The notes under the pieces are model-generated. The model was not told the origin of the DNA and searched no databases. It was given only the letters and a program-made list of their open reading frames with translations. Made by a program: the position numbers and the translations under genes. Positions 27,531 through 37,659 of a stretch of 64,000 bases of DNA are shown here, in pieces. Numbering within the stretch: position 1 is the first letter of the stretch; every line of letters begins with the position of its first letter. The DNA is from Shewanella sp. Isolate13. GTDB taxonomy: Bacteria; Pseudomonadota; Gammaproteobacteria; Enterobacterales; Shewanellaceae. The stretch covers positions 5,488-69,487 of the forward strand of contig NZ_JAKEVD010000019.1 of assembly GCF_022398325.1 (NCBI RefSeq). The letters are read 5' to 3'.

Positions 27531-28691
27531 ATGCGTTTAAAATTTATATTCTTGGCTGGCTCCTTATCTATCGGGTCTTTCTTTCCACTAAAGCAACTTT
27601 ACGCAACAGAGTCGCAATATACCGCGCTTTCTAATACTTTCAAAAACCGCTTTAACCACGAATTAAAAATGAGCAAAGTTCCCGGTGGCGCCTTTGTGAT
27701 TGTCGAAGCCGATAACGTTTTAAAACTGGGCACCTACGGCAAAAGAGTCAAAGGCGGCAACCAAAACGTTAACCCTGATACTGTATTTCGACTTGCATCG
27801 GTCTCAAAAACCTTTGCTGGCACACTCGCCTCTATGCTGGTTGAAGAAGGTAAGCTGAGCTGGCAACAACCGATTGTAGACTATTTGCCTGAGTTTACTT
27901 TAGCCGAGCAGCGCAATGTAGCTGATATCAATCTCGGCCATATTATCGGTCATAGCACTGGCTTAATGCCCAACAGCTACGATAACCTCATCAACGCTAA
28001 TGTTGATATGACAAAAATCGTCAGTAAATTCGATGAACTGACCCCTATCTGTCAACCCGGTGTATGTTATGGCTATCAAAATATCGCGTTTTCATTTATT
28101 CAAGAAGCGATAGAAAAAGAATCATCTTTTACCTACGCTAATTTCATACAAAAGCGGATCTTCTATCCATTAAGTATGAGCACAGCCTCTGTTGGCTTCG
28201 ATGCTTTTCTTAATACCAGTAATCGAGCAGAACCCCACGTTAAAACAAAGTCCGGATATAAACAGGTAAAAGTTAAACCCAATTATTATCAGCTAGCCCC
28301 TGCAGCTGGGGTTAATGCAAGTATTAACGATCTTTCAAAATGGCTGATGGCCAATTTAGGGCAAAACCCTGAGGTCATTTCTGCCAATATAATTGAAGAC
28401 TTAACCACGCCAGGGGTAAAGACCACTAAAGAACTGCGGCGCAGAGATTGGCGCCCTTACCTTGATAGTGCATATTACGGTAAAGGCTGGCGAGTCTATG
28501 AGTTTAATGGCCACCCGCTCATCTACCACGCAGGTTGGGTGGCAGGTTATGTAGCAGAAGTCTCCTACTCTCCAGAACTCAATATTGGCATGGCCATGTT
28601 ACTCAATGGCGAATCCAGAGTGATTGCTAAATTAAGTGCCGAATTTTGGCGTGATGCATTTAAACAAGCAGATAAGAGCGGTATTAATTAA
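27531..28691 (+). CDS. Exported beta-lactamase-family serine hydrolase
   Basis: A class C beta-lactamase/DD-peptidase fold protein of 386 residues with an N-terminal signal sequence (about 1-25). The nucleophile motif is S-V-S-K (in R-L-A-S-V-S-K-T-F). The second motif is Y-x-N in Y-G-Y-Q-N. The third is H-A-G-W in place of K-T-G, which is typical of esterases and peptidases of this family rather than of AmpC lactamases. True antibiotic hydrolysis is therefore unlikely but not excluded. The ATG at 27531 is chosen over the TTG at 27519 because it leads straight into the signal peptide. Ribosome sites are poor for both. Confidence 0.82.
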   Translation: MRLKFIFLAGSLSIGSFFPLKQLYATESQYTALSNTFKNRFNHELKMSKVPGGAFVIVEADNVLKLGTYGKRVKGGNQNVNPDTVFRLASVSKTFAGTLASMLVEEGKLSWQQPIVDYLPEFTLAEQRNVADINLGHIIGHSTGLMPNSYDNLINANVDMTKIVSKFDELTPICQPGVCYGYQNIAFSFIQEAIEKESSFTYANFIQKRIFYPLSMSTASVGFDAFLNTSNRAEPHVKTKSGYKQVKVKPNYYQLAPAAGVNASINDLSKWLMANLGQNPEVISANIIEDLTTPGVKTTKELRRRDWRPYLDSAYYGKGWRVYEFNGHPLIYHAGWVAGYVAEVSYSPELNIGMAMLLNGESRVIAKLSAEFWRDAFKQADKSGIN

Positions 28692-28773
28692 CGTTAAAGA
28701 CGGATCACAGTAATAGACCACCTTCTAAGGTTTGAAAAGTGTCAACGTTATTTAAGATGGGTCACTAAAAACA

Positions 28774-28801
28774 AAAAAGGATGCCAATGGCATCCTTTTT
28801 A
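28774..28801. terminator. Bidirectional terminator serine hydrolase / gyrA
   Basis: AAAAAGGATGCC-AAT-GGCATCCTTTTT is a perfect 12-bp stem with A and T tails, 31 bases beyond the gyrA stop codon. Confidence 0.9.
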
Positions 28802-28831
28802 GTCATATTAATTAATCATCAAGCTTGATGA

Positions 28832-31543
28832 TTAATCTTCAGTTTTTGGTGCTTCAGTGCTATCGGCTTCGCTGTTGACTGCATCGGCTTGAACTTCAGT
28901 TTCAGCAGAGCCTTCGACGATGATTGGGTTACCCTCTTCATCTAGCTCAACTTCTGGCGCCTGAATCTCATCGATGCGCTGTAGGCCAACTACTTTTTCA
29001 TCTTCAGCAGTACGGATAATGGTCACACCTTGAGTGTTACGACCGATTGTCGAAACGCCCTCAGCAGGTGTTCTAACCAAGGTACCCTTGTTGCTGATCA
29101 ACATGATTTCATCGTTGCTGCCAACTTGAACGGCGCCAACTACCGCGCCATTACGCTCGCTAACCTTGATAGAAACCACACCTTTAGTACCACGACTCTT
29201 AGCTGGATACTCAGACAGTTCAGTACGCTTACCGTATCCGTTTTCGGTTACAGTTAAGATCGCGCCATCACCCTTAGGTACGATTAGCGAAACAACAGTT
29301 TGGCCGTCTTCAAGCTTAATACCGCGAACACCGGTTGCAGTACGTCCCATGGCACGCAGAGCAATCACTTCTTCGCCAGTCTCTGGATCGATCTTCACTT
29401 CACCCGTCTCAGAACTACGCGCTTTTTCGTTAAATCGAACCACTTTACCTTCATTAGAGAACAGCATGATATCGTCATTACCATCAGTAATATCAACACC
29501 AATTAGCTGATCGCCATCTTTAAGGTTAACCGCAATAATACCGTTTGCACGAGGGTTGCTATAAGCAGTCAAGGCCGTCTTCTTCACGGTACCGTGAGAC
29601 GTTGCCATGATGATGTACTTGTCTTCAGCATATTCACGTACAGGTAGAATCGCCGTAATACGCTCACCTTCTGCCAATGGCAGTAAGTTAACAATCGGGC
29701 GACCACGGGCAGTACGGCTCGCCAATGGTAATTGATATACCTTCAACCAGTACATCTTACCAAAGTCAGAGAAACACAAGATGGTGTCGTGGGTATTGGC
29801 AACCAATAGTTTCTCAACGAAATCTTCGTCTTTCACCTTAGTTGCGGCTTTACCCTTACCACCACGGCGCTGTGCTTGGTAATCTGAAAGTGCTTGGTAC
29901 TTAGCGTAGCCTAAGTGAGACAATGTCACGACCACGTCTTCTTCGTTAATAAGATCTTCAAGACTCATATCAACTTCGTTAGCGTTGATCACAGTGCGAC
30001 GCTCGTCACCAAAGTTAGTTAGAACTTCTTCTAGCTCTTCTTTGATCACTTCCATCAAGCGCTGTGGGCTGCTTAAGATAAGTAGTAATGCTGCGATAAC
30101 TTCTAGCAGTTCTTCGTACTCAGCAATGATCTTGTCATGCTCTAGACCCGTGAGACGGTGTAAACGAAGTTCTAGAATCGCTTGAGCTTGCTGCTCAGTC
30201 AGGTAGTACTGACCATCACGAATACCGTACTCTGGTTCTAACCACTCTGGACGCGCTGCATCATCGCCAGCTTTCTCAAGCATGCCTTTAACGTGGCCAA
30301 GCTCCCAGCCCTGTGCAACCAACTTAACTTTTGCTTCAGCAGGAGTTGGAGAGGCTTTGATCAAGGCGATGATCGGATCGATGTTAGCGAGTGCGACCGC
30401 TAATGCTTCTAGAATGTGTGCTCTTTCACGGGCCTTACGCAGTTCAAATACGGTACGACGTGTGACAACTTCACGGCGGTGAAGGATAAAGCACTCTAGC
30501 ATCTCTTTAAGGTTAAACAGTTTTGGCTGACCATTGGTCAGTGCAACCATGTTAATACCGAAAGAGCACTGCATTTGAGTTTGTGCATAAAGGTTATTAA
30601 GTACAACCTCACCCACTTCGCCACGCTTGATCTCGACAACGATACGCATACCGTCTTTATCAGACTCGTCGCGTAGACCGCTAATGCCTTCGATCTTCTT
30701 ATCTTTTACCAACTCGGCGATCTTTTCGATCAGACGCGCCTTGTTTACTTGATAAGGGATCTCATGAACGATAATACGCTCACGACCATTCTCTTCCTCA
30801 ATTTCAGCGCGAGCACGCATAACGGCGCGACCACGACCAGTCTTATAAGCATCGATGATGCCTTTACGGCCGTTGATAATTGCTGCTGTTGGGAAGTCTG
30901 GACCAGGGATATGCTCCATCAACTGTTCAATTGACAGTGCAGGGTCTTCGATAAGTGCTAAACAGCCACTAATCACTTCATTTAAGTTGTGTGGCGGAAT
31001 GTTAGTCGCCATACCAACCGCAATACCTGATGAACCATTGACTAACAGTGCCGGGATTCGGGTCGGTAATACCGCTGGAATAAATTCTGTGCCGTCGTAG
31101 TTAGGGACGAAATCAACCGTCTCTTTATCTAAGTCAGCCAATAGCTGGTGCGCTAACTTGTCCATACGGATTTCGGTATAACGCATCGCCGCTGCCGCAT
31201 CGCCATCAACGGAACCGAAGTTACCTTGACCGTCGATTAACGGATAACGCATGGAAAATGGCTGAGCCAAACGAACAATCGTGTCATAAACAGCTGTATC
31301 ACCGTGTGGGTGATATTTACCGATTACGTCACCAACGACACGGGCAGACTTTTTATAAGGCTTGTTCCAGTCGTTCTTCAATTCATTCATCGCGAATAGC
31401 ACGCGGCGATGTACAGGCTTAAGGCCGTCTCGAACGTCAGGCAGTGCGCGACCAACGATTACGCTCATGGCGTAATCTAAGTATGAATTCTTTAATTCGT
31501 CTTCAATATTAATTGGTGTTATAGATGAAGCCAGATCAGTCAT
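28832..31543 (-). CDS. gyrA: DNA gyrase subunit A
   Basis: The breakage-reunion subunit that introduces negative supercoils. It has 903 residues, longer than E. coli (875) because of an acidic C-terminal tail rich in Glu and Ala. Catalytic Tyr lies in A-M-R-Y-T-E-I-R, the GyrA-box in Q-R-R-G-G-K-G, and the C-terminal beta-pinwheel from about 530. In the quinolone region, [10 protein letters not shown] has Thr where E. coli has Ser83, while Asp87 is kept. Thr is wild type in several genera, so no resistance should be read from this alone. Confidence 0.98.
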   Translation of the reverse strand: MTDLASSITPINIEDELKNSYLDYAMSVIVGRALPDVRDGLKPVHRRVLFAMNELKNDWNKPYKKSARVVGDVIGKYHPHGDTAVYDTIVRLAQPFSMRYPLIDGQGNFGSVDGDAAAAMRYTEIRMDKLAHQLLADLDKETVDFVPNYDGTEFIPAVLPTRIPALLVNGSSGIAVGMATNIPPHNLNEVISGCLALIEDPALSIEQLMEHIPGPDFPTAAIINGRKGIIDAYKTGRGRAVMRARAEIEEENGRERIIVHEIPYQVNKARLIEKIAELVKDKKIEGISGLRDESDKDGMRIVVEIKRGEVGEVVLNNLYAQTQMQCSFGINMVALTNGQPKLFNLKEMLECFILHRREVVTRRTVFELRKARERAHILEALAVALANIDPIIALIKASPTPAEAKVKLVAQGWELGHVKGMLEKAGDDAARPEWLEPEYGIRDGQYYLTEQQAQAILELRLHRLTGLEHDKIIAEYEELLEVIAALLLILSSPQRLMEVIKEELEEVLTNFGDERRTVINANEVDMSLEDLINEEDVVVTLSHLGYAKYQALSDYQAQRRGGKGKAATKVKDEDFVEKLLVANTHDTILCFSDFGKMYWLKVYQLPLASRTARGRPIVNLLPLAEGERITAILPVREYAEDKYIIMATSHGTVKKTALTAYSNPRANGIIAVNLKDGDQLIGVDITDGNDDIMLFSNEGKVVRFNEKARSSETGEVKIDPETGEEVIALRAMGRTATGVRGIKLEDGQTVVSLIVPKGDGAILTVTENGYGKRTELSEYPAKSRGTKGVVSIKVSERNGAVVGAVQVGSNDEIMLISNKGTLVRTPAEGVSTIGRNTQGVTIIRTAEDEKVVGLQRIDEIQAPEVELDEEGNPIIVEGSAETEVQADAVNSEADSTEAPKTED

Positions 31544-31694
31544 AAACTGCTCGATCCCCTGAAATTTAGCGAGCTATTTTTATTTCCTAAAATAGCTAAG
31601 CTTGAAAACGTGATTTGGCATTCTAACACAGATATTTAATGGCGCTAGACCCAAATATCGATTCATTTTAAATAACCAGATAAACTCAATTCAC

Positions 31695-31708
31695 TTGATT
31701 AAAATCAA
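31695..31708. promoter_or_regulatory. FNR/EtrA-type box between gyrA and ubiG
   Basis: TTGAT-TAAA-ATCAA is a perfect match to the FNR consensus TTGAT-N4-ATCAA. Its centre is about 122 bases before the ubiG start and 158 before the gyrA start. FNR/EtrA is the oxygen-responsive regulator of Shewanella. Confidence 0.6.
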
Positions 31709-31823
31709 GGCATAGGAGCAATAATTCACCAGTTTGTCCCACAAAATCATAACTTGTTTGTTTCTTGCCATTATTCATTATAATCTGAGCTAAATACGGA
31801 TTTGTCACTGTGAGGTAATTTAA

Positions 31824-32534
31824 GTGCAAACACATAACAATGTTGATCCACAAGAGATCGCGAAGTTTGAAAAGATGGCCGCAACTTGGTGGGATCCTAA
31901 GGGCGAATTTAAGCCTCTACACAACTTAAATCCATTGCGTCTTAACTATATAGACCAAACAGCTGGAGGCATCTTTGGAAAGCAAGTCCTAGATGTGGGC
32001 TGTGGCGGCGGTATTTTATCTGAAAGCATGGCAAGAATCGGCGCCCACGTAACAGGACTCGATATGGGAGAAGAGCCGTTAGATGTTGCTAGACTTCACG
32101 CCTTAGAAACTGGTGTAGAGATAAACTACATAAAGAACACTGCCGAAGCACATCGCAACGAACATCGTGGTCATTATGATGTAGTGACTTGTATGGAGAT
32201 GCTTGAGCATGTCCCTAACCCGAGTTCGGTTATTCAGGCCTGCGCCGATATGGTCAAACCTGGTGGTTATGTCTTCTTCTCTACAATTAACCGTAACCTT
32301 CGTGCATACATCGAAACGGTTTTAGGGGCGGAGTATCTATTAAAGATGCTGCCTATCGGCACCCATGACCATAATAAATTTATTAGACCATCAGAGCTTA
32401 TCGAGCTTGCCGAAAATGCAGAACTTTTCTGTACTGATGCAGTGGGGATCACCTACAACCCTATTACAGATATCTTTCGCTATACCAAGAGCCTTGATGT
32501 GAACTATATGATTGCTACGGTGAAAAATGACTAA
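31824..32534 (+). CDS. ubiG: Ubiquinone biosynthesis O-methyltransferase UbiG
   Basis: A SAM-dependent enzyme doing both O-methylations in ubiquinone synthesis. It has 236 residues with the glycine-rich SAM loop V-L-D-V-G-C-G-G-G near 54-62, the family opening [17 protein letters not shown], and M-L-E-H-V-P-N-P. It starts at GTG 31824 with GAGG eight bases upstream. It overlaps gph by 8 bases, so translation is coupled. A perfect FNR box lies upstream. Confidence 0.96.
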   Translation: MQTHNNVDPQEIAKFEKMAATWWDPKGEFKPLHNLNPLRLNYIDQTAGGIFGKQVLDVGCGGGILSESMARIGAHVTGLDMGEEPLDVARLHALETGVEINYIKNTAEAHRNEHRGHYDVVTCMEMLEHVPNPSSVIQACADMVKPGGYVFFSTINRNLRAYIETVLGAEYLLKMLPIGTHDHNKFIRPSELIELAENAELFCTDAVGITYNPITDIFRYTKSLDVNYMIATVKND

Positions 32535-33210
32535 AGCCGAAGCACTCTGTATAAGAGGCGTGCTATTCGATCTCGATGGCACTCTTGCCGATACCGCACC
32601 AGACATGGTTGAGGCGCTCAATATCAGTTTGGAGTCTCGCGGCCATCCACGGGTGCCCTTCGATCAGATCCGTGCCAGTGCCTCCCATGGCAGTATTGCC
32701 ATGATCAAGGCCGCATTACCTTTGATAGATGAGCAAGGCGTTCCCGAGCTTCAACAATTACTGTTTGACAACTATGAACGGATAAACGGTGACGACTGCA
32801 ATTTGTTTCAAGGCTTAGATAGGTTACTCGATACCTTGAGCCAGCTTTCAATCCCCTATGGGGTCGTTACCAATAAGCCTGCACGGTTTTCACGGCCACT
32901 TCTGAATCGTTTGGGCTTAACGGCCAAAATGCCCACAGTGATCAGTGGCGATACCACGCTACATGCTAAACCCCACACGGCCCCGATGCGTTTGGCCGCA
33001 CAGCAGATGAACGTGTTACCCGAACATATTCTCTATTTAGGTGACGCTGAACGCGATCTGGTTGCCGCTAAGGCTGCAAACATGATCTCAGGCCTCGCCC
33101 TTTGGGGTTATATCAGCCATGATGACGATATTTCAAGCTGGCCTGCGGATCTTAGCTTCGAAACGGGTGATCATCTAGCTGACTTTTTCAGTGTTATTCA
33201 GCCAAGGTAA
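32527..33210 (+). CDS. gph: HAD phosphatase, Gph/MupP-like
   Basis: A haloacid-dehalogenase subfamily I phosphatase of 227 residues. Motif I is D-L-D-G-T-L-A-D-T near 17-25, motif II V-V-T-N-K-P near 118, and motif III/IV L-G-D-A-E-R-D near 177. E. coli-type annotation would be phosphoglycolate phosphatase. In Pseudomonas the gene overlapping ubiG at this place is mupP, which dephosphorylates N-acetylmuramic acid 6-phosphate in cell-wall recycling. The context supports MupP as an alternative. The substrate cannot be decided here. Confidence 0.85.
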   Translation: MTKAEALCIRGVLFDLDGTLADTAPDMVEALNISLESRGHPRVPFDQIRASASHGSIAMIKAALPLIDEQGVPELQQLLFDNYERINGDDCNLFQGLDRLLDTLSQLSIPYGVVTNKPARFSRPLLNRLGLTAKMPTVISGDTTLHAKPHTAPMRLAAQQMNVLPEHILYLGDAERDLVAAKAANMISGLALWGYISHDDDISSWPADLSFETGDHLADFFSVIQPR

Positions 33211-33498
33211 CTTCTCTATTAGCCTTGCATTTTTTGTTTGAGTAATTAAATCTCAAGGCGTGATAAGAAAAGTCGCCAAAATGGTCTGCTTAGATCGCTC
33301 AAGTAAGTGGCGATCTGACAGAACATTTTTATTTGTTTAATTGTTAACCTTTTAAAAGGAAATCAAACCAAAACAAGCTTTAACGGTTAGCCGTTACTAA
33401 CAGGTTCGATTATCCTCAAGATATCCACAACTTGTCCCCTAAATTCCCACTTGCAAAAAACCAACAACCTCACTATCTTGTAGCTATTGAATCTCAAA
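33211..33498. other. Intergenic gph / nrdA with a hairpin
   Basis: No coding frame. AGATCGC and GCGATCT around 33293-33318 can form a 7-bp stem without a T tract. The stretch contains AT-rich candidate promoter DNA for nrdA, but no clear -35/-10 pair. Confidence 0.35.
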
Positions 33499-33514
33499 AC
33501 ACCATATATAGTGT
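33499..33514 (+). promoter_or_regulatory. NrdR box upstream of nrdA
   Basis: ACACCATATATAGTGT fits the NrdR consensus acaCwAtATaTwGtgt. A weaker relative (about 9 of 16) begins at 33470, about three helical turns upstream. NrdR with bound ATP/dATP represses ribonucleotide reductase genes, so the site is in the expected place, 150 bases before the nrdA ATG. Confidence 0.75.
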
Positions 33515-33664
33515 GTGAGTGATAGAGGTAGGCACTATTTAGTCGTTTGTGTCAACAAAAAGGAACTCCCCGATTTTCGGTTAAAATCTGTTTGTTTACA
33601 GGGAAACGTACGGTGCGCCTACACAGGTCACTTTCATAAATATAAAAACCAAGGTTTATCGTTA

Positions 33665-35953
33665 ATGAATAGCAATATGACAGTCACCAAGCGTAGTGGC
33701 GAACGTGAGACTATCGATCTCGAAAAGATCCATCGCGTTATTGAATGGGCGGCAAAAGGACTTAACAATGTCTCTGTTTCTGAAGTAGAGCTGCGCTCTC
33801 ATCTGCAGTTTTTCGACGGCATTGCAACAGAAGCCATCCATGAGACTATCATTAAAGCGGCTGCAGATCTGATCTCACCAGAGTCACCAGACTACCAGTT
33901 TCTGTCTGCGCGCTTAGCTATTTTCCACTTACGTAAAAAAGCTTTCGGTCAATTTGAACCGCCTAAGCTATACGATCATGTGGTTAAGCTGGTTGAACTA
34001 GGCAAGTACGACACGCATATTCTTGAAGATTATAGCCGTGAAGAGCTCGATACCCTAGATAGCTATATCGATCACTGGCGTGATATGAATTTCTCTTACG
34101 CCGCAGTAAAACAGCTAGAAGGTAAGTATCTGGTTCAAAACCGTGTTAGCCACGAGATCTACGAAAGTGCCCAGTTCCTTTATATCTTGGTTGCTGCTTG
34201 CCTATTTGCCAAGTATCCAAAAGAGACTCGTCTTCAGTATGTAAAAGATTTCTATGACGCGACCTCAACATTCAAGATCTCACTGCCAACACCAATCATG
34301 GCCGGTGTGCGTACGCCTACACGCCAATTCAGCTCATGTGTATTGATTGAATGTGGCGACAGCTTAGACTCAATTAACGCGACCTCTTCTTCAATCGTTA
34401 AGTACGTATCTCAGCGCGCAGGTATCGGGGTCAACGCGGGCCGTATCCGTGCACTTGGTAGCCCTATTCGCGGTGGTGAAGCATTCCATACGGGTTGCTT
34501 ACCATTTTACAAGTACTTCCAAACGGCGGTTAAGTCATGCTCTCAAGGTGGCGTACGTGGTGGTGCAGCGACCCTCTTCTACCCTATGTGGCACTTAGAG
34601 GTTGAATCGCTATTAGTACTTAAAAACAACCGTGGTGTGGATGATAACCGTATCCGTCACTTGGACTACGGCGTACAGATCAACAAGGTAATGTATCAAC
34701 GTCTTATTCAAGGCGGCATGATCAGTTTGTTCAGCCCATCTGATGTGCCTGGTATGTACGATGCATTCTTTGAAGATCAACAAGAGTTTGAGCGTCTATA
34801 TCTTAAATATGAGGCCGACCCTAGCATCCGCAAAAAGCAGATCAAAGCGGTTGAGTTGTTCTCATTGATGATGCAAGAGCGTGCCTCTACTGGCCGGATC
34901 TACATTCAAAACGTTGATCACTGTAATACCCACAGTCCATTTGACTCTAAGGTTGCACCAGTTCGCCAGTCTAACTTATGTTTAGAAATTGCCCTGCCAA
35001 CTAAGCCGTTAAATAACATTAACGACCCAGATGGTGAAATTGCACTTTGTACGCTGTCGGCATTGAACTTAGGCGCGATTAAGAAACTTGAAGAGCTAGA
35101 GCCATTGGCCGATCTGGCAGTGCGTGCGCTAGACAACTTATTAGATTATCAAGACTACCCAATCATCTCTGCTAAGAAAGCATCGATGAACCGCCGTACG
35201 CTTGGTATAGGTGTGATTAACTTTGCTAACTACTTAGCGAAGGAAGGCGTGCGTTACTCTGACGGTTCTGCTAACGGCATTACCCACAAGACATTTGAAG
35301 CGATTCAATTCTATCTATTGAAGGCATCGATGAAGCTGGCTCAAGAACAAGGCGCATGCCCTGCATTCCACGAGACAACTTACGCTAAAGGTATTTTGCC
35401 AATTGATACCTACAAGCGCGATCTAGACAAGATCTGTGATGAGCCGTTGCACCTAGACTGGGAAACACTGCGTGAAGAGATCAAGACTCACGGTCTACGT
35501 AACTCTACTCTGTCAGCATTAATGCCATCAGAGACCTCTTCGCAGATCTCAAACGCGACTAACGGTATCGAGCCACCACGTGGCTTAATCAGTGTTAAAG
35601 CCAGTAAAGATGGTCAGCTAAAGCAAGTGGTACCTGACTTTGAAAAGTACCAGTACAGCTATGAGCTACTATGGCAAATGCCAAATAACGATGGTTACTT
35701 ACAGTTAGTTGGTCTTATGCAGAAATTCGTCGATCAGTCTATTTCGGCGAACACCAACTACGACCCAACTCGTTTTGAGGGTGGCCGCGTACCGATGAAG
35801 GTACTGTTAAAAGACTTATTAACCGCTTACAAATATGGTGTGAAGACACTTTACTATCACAATACTCGTGATGGAGCTTCAGATAGTCATGACGATATCA
35901 CTGCCGTCGAGAAAGAAGATGACAGTTGCGCTGGCGGCGCATGTAAGATCTAA
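33665..35953 (+). CDS. nrdA: Class Ia ribonucleoside-diphosphate reductase alpha subunit
   Basis: Reduces NDPs to dNDPs with the NrdB radical. The start at 33665 gives 762 residues (E. coli 761) and M-N-S-N-M-T-V-T-K-R. The longer frame from 33515 is leader. Active-site blocks are F-S-S-C-V-L-I-E-C-G-D, S-N-L-C-L-E-I and the C-terminal C-A-G-G-A-C-K-I, whose cysteines relay electrons from thioredoxin. The N-terminal ATP-cone allosteric domain is complete. It is followed by nrdB after 72 bases. Confidence 0.98.
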   Translation: MNSNMTVTKRSGERETIDLEKIHRVIEWAAKGLNNVSVSEVELRSHLQFFDGIATEAIHETIIKAAADLISPESPDYQFLSARLAIFHLRKKAFGQFEPPKLYDHVVKLVELGKYDTHILEDYSREELDTLDSYIDHWRDMNFSYAAVKQLEGKYLVQNRVSHEIYESAQFLYILVAACLFAKYPKETRLQYVKDFYDATSTFKISLPTPIMAGVRTPTRQFSSCVLIECGDSLDSINATSSSIVKYVSQRAGIGVNAGRIRALGSPIRGGEAFHTGCLPFYKYFQTAVKSCSQGGVRGGAATLFYPMWHLEVESLLVLKNNRGVDDNRIRHLDYGVQINKVMYQRLIQGGMISLFSPSDVPGMYDAFFEDQQEFERLYLKYEADPSIRKKQIKAVELFSLMMQERASTGRIYIQNVDHCNTHSPFDSKVAPVRQSNLCLEIALPTKPLNNINDPDGEIALCTLSALNLGAIKKLEELEPLADLAVRALDNLLDYQDYPIISAKKASMNRRTLGIGVINFANYLAKEGVRYSDGSANGITHKTFEAIQFYLLKASMKLAQEQGACPAFHETTYAKGILPIDTYKRDLDKICDEPLHLDWETLREEIKTHGLRNSTLSALMPSETSSQISNATNGIEPPRGLISVKASKDGQLKQVVPDFEKYQYSYELLWQMPNNDGYLQLVGLMQKFVDQSISANTNYDPTRFEGGRVPMKVLLKDLLTAYKYGVKTLYYHNTRDGASDSHDDITAVEKEDDSCAGGACKI

Positions 35954-35991
35954 CCCAAGATTTTAATCATTAGTATTAAACGTTAATTTAA

Positions 35992-36006
35992 GGGGGCCTA
36001 GCCCCC
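35992..36006 (+). other. GC hairpin in the nrdA-nrdB gap
   Basis: GGGGGC-CTA-GCCCCC is a perfect 6-bp stem 20 bases before the nrdB start. It has no T tract. It may protect the nrdA message end or modulate nrdB translation. Confidence 0.4.
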
Positions 36007-36025
36007 ATTATCGGAAGATAGAAAA

Positions 36026-37156
36026 ATGGCCTATTCAACATTTTGTCAAACTCCAAACAACGCAATGCTAGAGCCTATGTTTCTTGGGCAATCAGTTAAC
36101 GTAGCGCGTTATGATCAACAAAAATATGAAGTATTCGAAAAGCTGATCGAAAAACAGCTTTCCTTCTTCTGGCGTCCAGAAGAGGTTGATGTTAGCCGCG
36201 ATAAAATCGATTACGCTGCCCTGCCAGAGCATGAAAAGCACATCTTCATCTCAAACCTTAAGTATCAAACGCTACTCGATTCAATTCAAGGCCGTTCACC
36301 AAACGTGGCGTTCTTACCTTTGGTATCGCTACCAGAGCTTGAGACCTGGATTGAAACATGGTCCTTCTCAGAGACGATTCACTCGCGCTCATACACCCAT
36401 ATTATTCGTAATATTGTTAACGATCCTTCAATCGTATTTGATGACATCGTACAAAACGAAGAGATTTTAAAGCGCGCAAGTGACATTGCTAATTACTACG
36501 ATGACTTGATCAAATTAAGCCAAGCTTACCACCTACATGGTGAAGGCAAGCATGAGATCGAAGGTGAAGTGGTTGAAGTCACTAAACGTGAAATCAAAAA
36601 AGCCCTTTACCTATGTATGATGTCGGTTAACGTCCTAGAAGCGATCCGTTTTTACGTCAGCTTCGCCTGCTCATTTGCATTTGCAGAGCGTAAGGTAATG
36701 GAAGGCAATGCGAAAATTATTCGTCTGATCGCACGTGATGAAGCGCTACACCTTAACAGCACCCAGCATATTTTGAAGATCATGCAAGGCGGCAAAGACG
36801 ACCCAGAAATGGCTGAGATTGCTAAAGAGTGTGAACAAACAGCCATAGATATCTTTGTTAAAGCAGCGGAACAAGAAAAAGAGTGGGCAAAATATCTGTT
36901 TAAAGACGGCTCTATGATCGGTCTTAACGAACACATTCTTTGCCAATATGTTGAGTACATCACTAACGAGCGCATGAAAGCGGTTAACCTTGCCTCTCCT
37001 TATGAAGAGAAAAGCAACCCGCTTCCTTGGATGAAAAACTGGTTAGAGAGCGATTCCGTGCAAGTTGCCCCACAAGAGGTAGAAGTCTCATCTTACCTAG
37101 TGGGTCAAATCGACTCTTCTATCGATGATGATGAGTTCTCAGACTTTGACCTTTAA
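36026..37156 (+). CDS. nrdB: Class Ia ribonucleoside-diphosphate reductase beta subunit
   Basis: Holds the di-iron tyrosyl radical needed by NrdA. It has 376 residues (E. coli NrdB 376). The radical tyrosine and metal ligands are in [15 protein letters not shown], and later I-A-R-D-E-A-L-H-L. The acidic C-terminal tail ([10 protein letters not shown]) is the NrdA docking peptide. Confidence 0.98.
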   Translation: MAYSTFCQTPNNAMLEPMFLGQSVNVARYDQQKYEVFEKLIEKQLSFFWRPEEVDVSRDKIDYAALPEHEKHIFISNLKYQTLLDSIQGRSPNVAFLPLVSLPELETWIETWSFSETIHSRSYTHIIRNIVNDPSIVFDDIVQNEEILKRASDIANYYDDLIKLSQAYHLHGEGKHEIEGEVVEVTKREIKKALYLCMMSVNVLEAIRFYVSFACSFAFAERKVMEGNAKIIRLIARDEALHLNSTQHILKIMQGGKDDPEMAEIAKECEQTAIDIFVKAAEQEKEWAKYLFKDGSMIGLNEHILCQYVEYITNERMKAVNLASPYEEKSNPLPWMKNWLESDSVQVAPQEVEVSSYLVGQIDSSIDDDEFSDFDL

Positions 37157-37199
37157 GCCTGTTAACTTTAGTCAAGCAAGCTTTAAGAAGGCTCCTATC

Positions 37200-37508
37200 G
37201 TGAGCCTTCAGGGCATGCCTGTGTTGCTGTTTAATCAGCAACACTTAACCTTGCTTGAAGCACTGGAACAAAAACGAGTAAAGATATTCTCCGAGTGTCG
37301 AAGTGGCTATTGTGGCCAGTGCAAAACTAAGATCAAAAGCGGAAAAGTAACTTATATCCGTGAACCACTTGTATCGTTAGAAGCAGATGAATGCCTGCCC
37401 TGCTGCTGCGCCCCTGACGGCGACATCGATTTGGCCCTTTCAGCCGAGGGGGCTGAGATGGTTGTACGTATGCCCAGCGATAAATCAGCTGTTACAAAAG
37501 GCATTTAA
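37200..37508 (+). CDS. yfaE: 2Fe-2S ferredoxin YfaE, NrdB cofactor maintenance
   Basis: A small plant-type ferredoxin that supplies electrons to restore the NrdB di-iron site. The cluster cysteines are in C-R-S-G-Y-C-G-Q-C and C-L-P-C-C-C. The frame opens at 37125 inside nrdB, but the extra residues have no counterpart in E. coli YfaE (84 residues). A GTG at 37200 with AAGAAGG about 9 bases upstream gives 102 residues and is my preferred start. An ATG at 37215 is also possible. It is cotranscribed with nrdAB. Confidence 0.9.
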   Translation: MSLQGMPVLLFNQQHLTLLEALEQKRVKIFSECRSGYCGQCKTKIKSGKVTYIREPLVSLEADECLPCCCAPDGDIDLALSAEGAEMVVRMPSDKSAVTKGI

Positions 37509-37659
37509 CTCTGCTCGCTTATAATATTGGCTACGCCCTTGCGTGGTGTATTTAATACTATAAAAACTACCGCTAAATTAGTACAAGACAGTTGTGACGA
37601 GCATTTTTTGCTCTACTGGGTATAATGACCGACGAAAGGAACTCACTCTAAAGGTTAGC

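Noticed and set aside
27531-28691. AmpC-type resistance gene
   Set aside because: The K-T-G motif is replaced by H-A-G, and no ampR-like regulator is adjacent.
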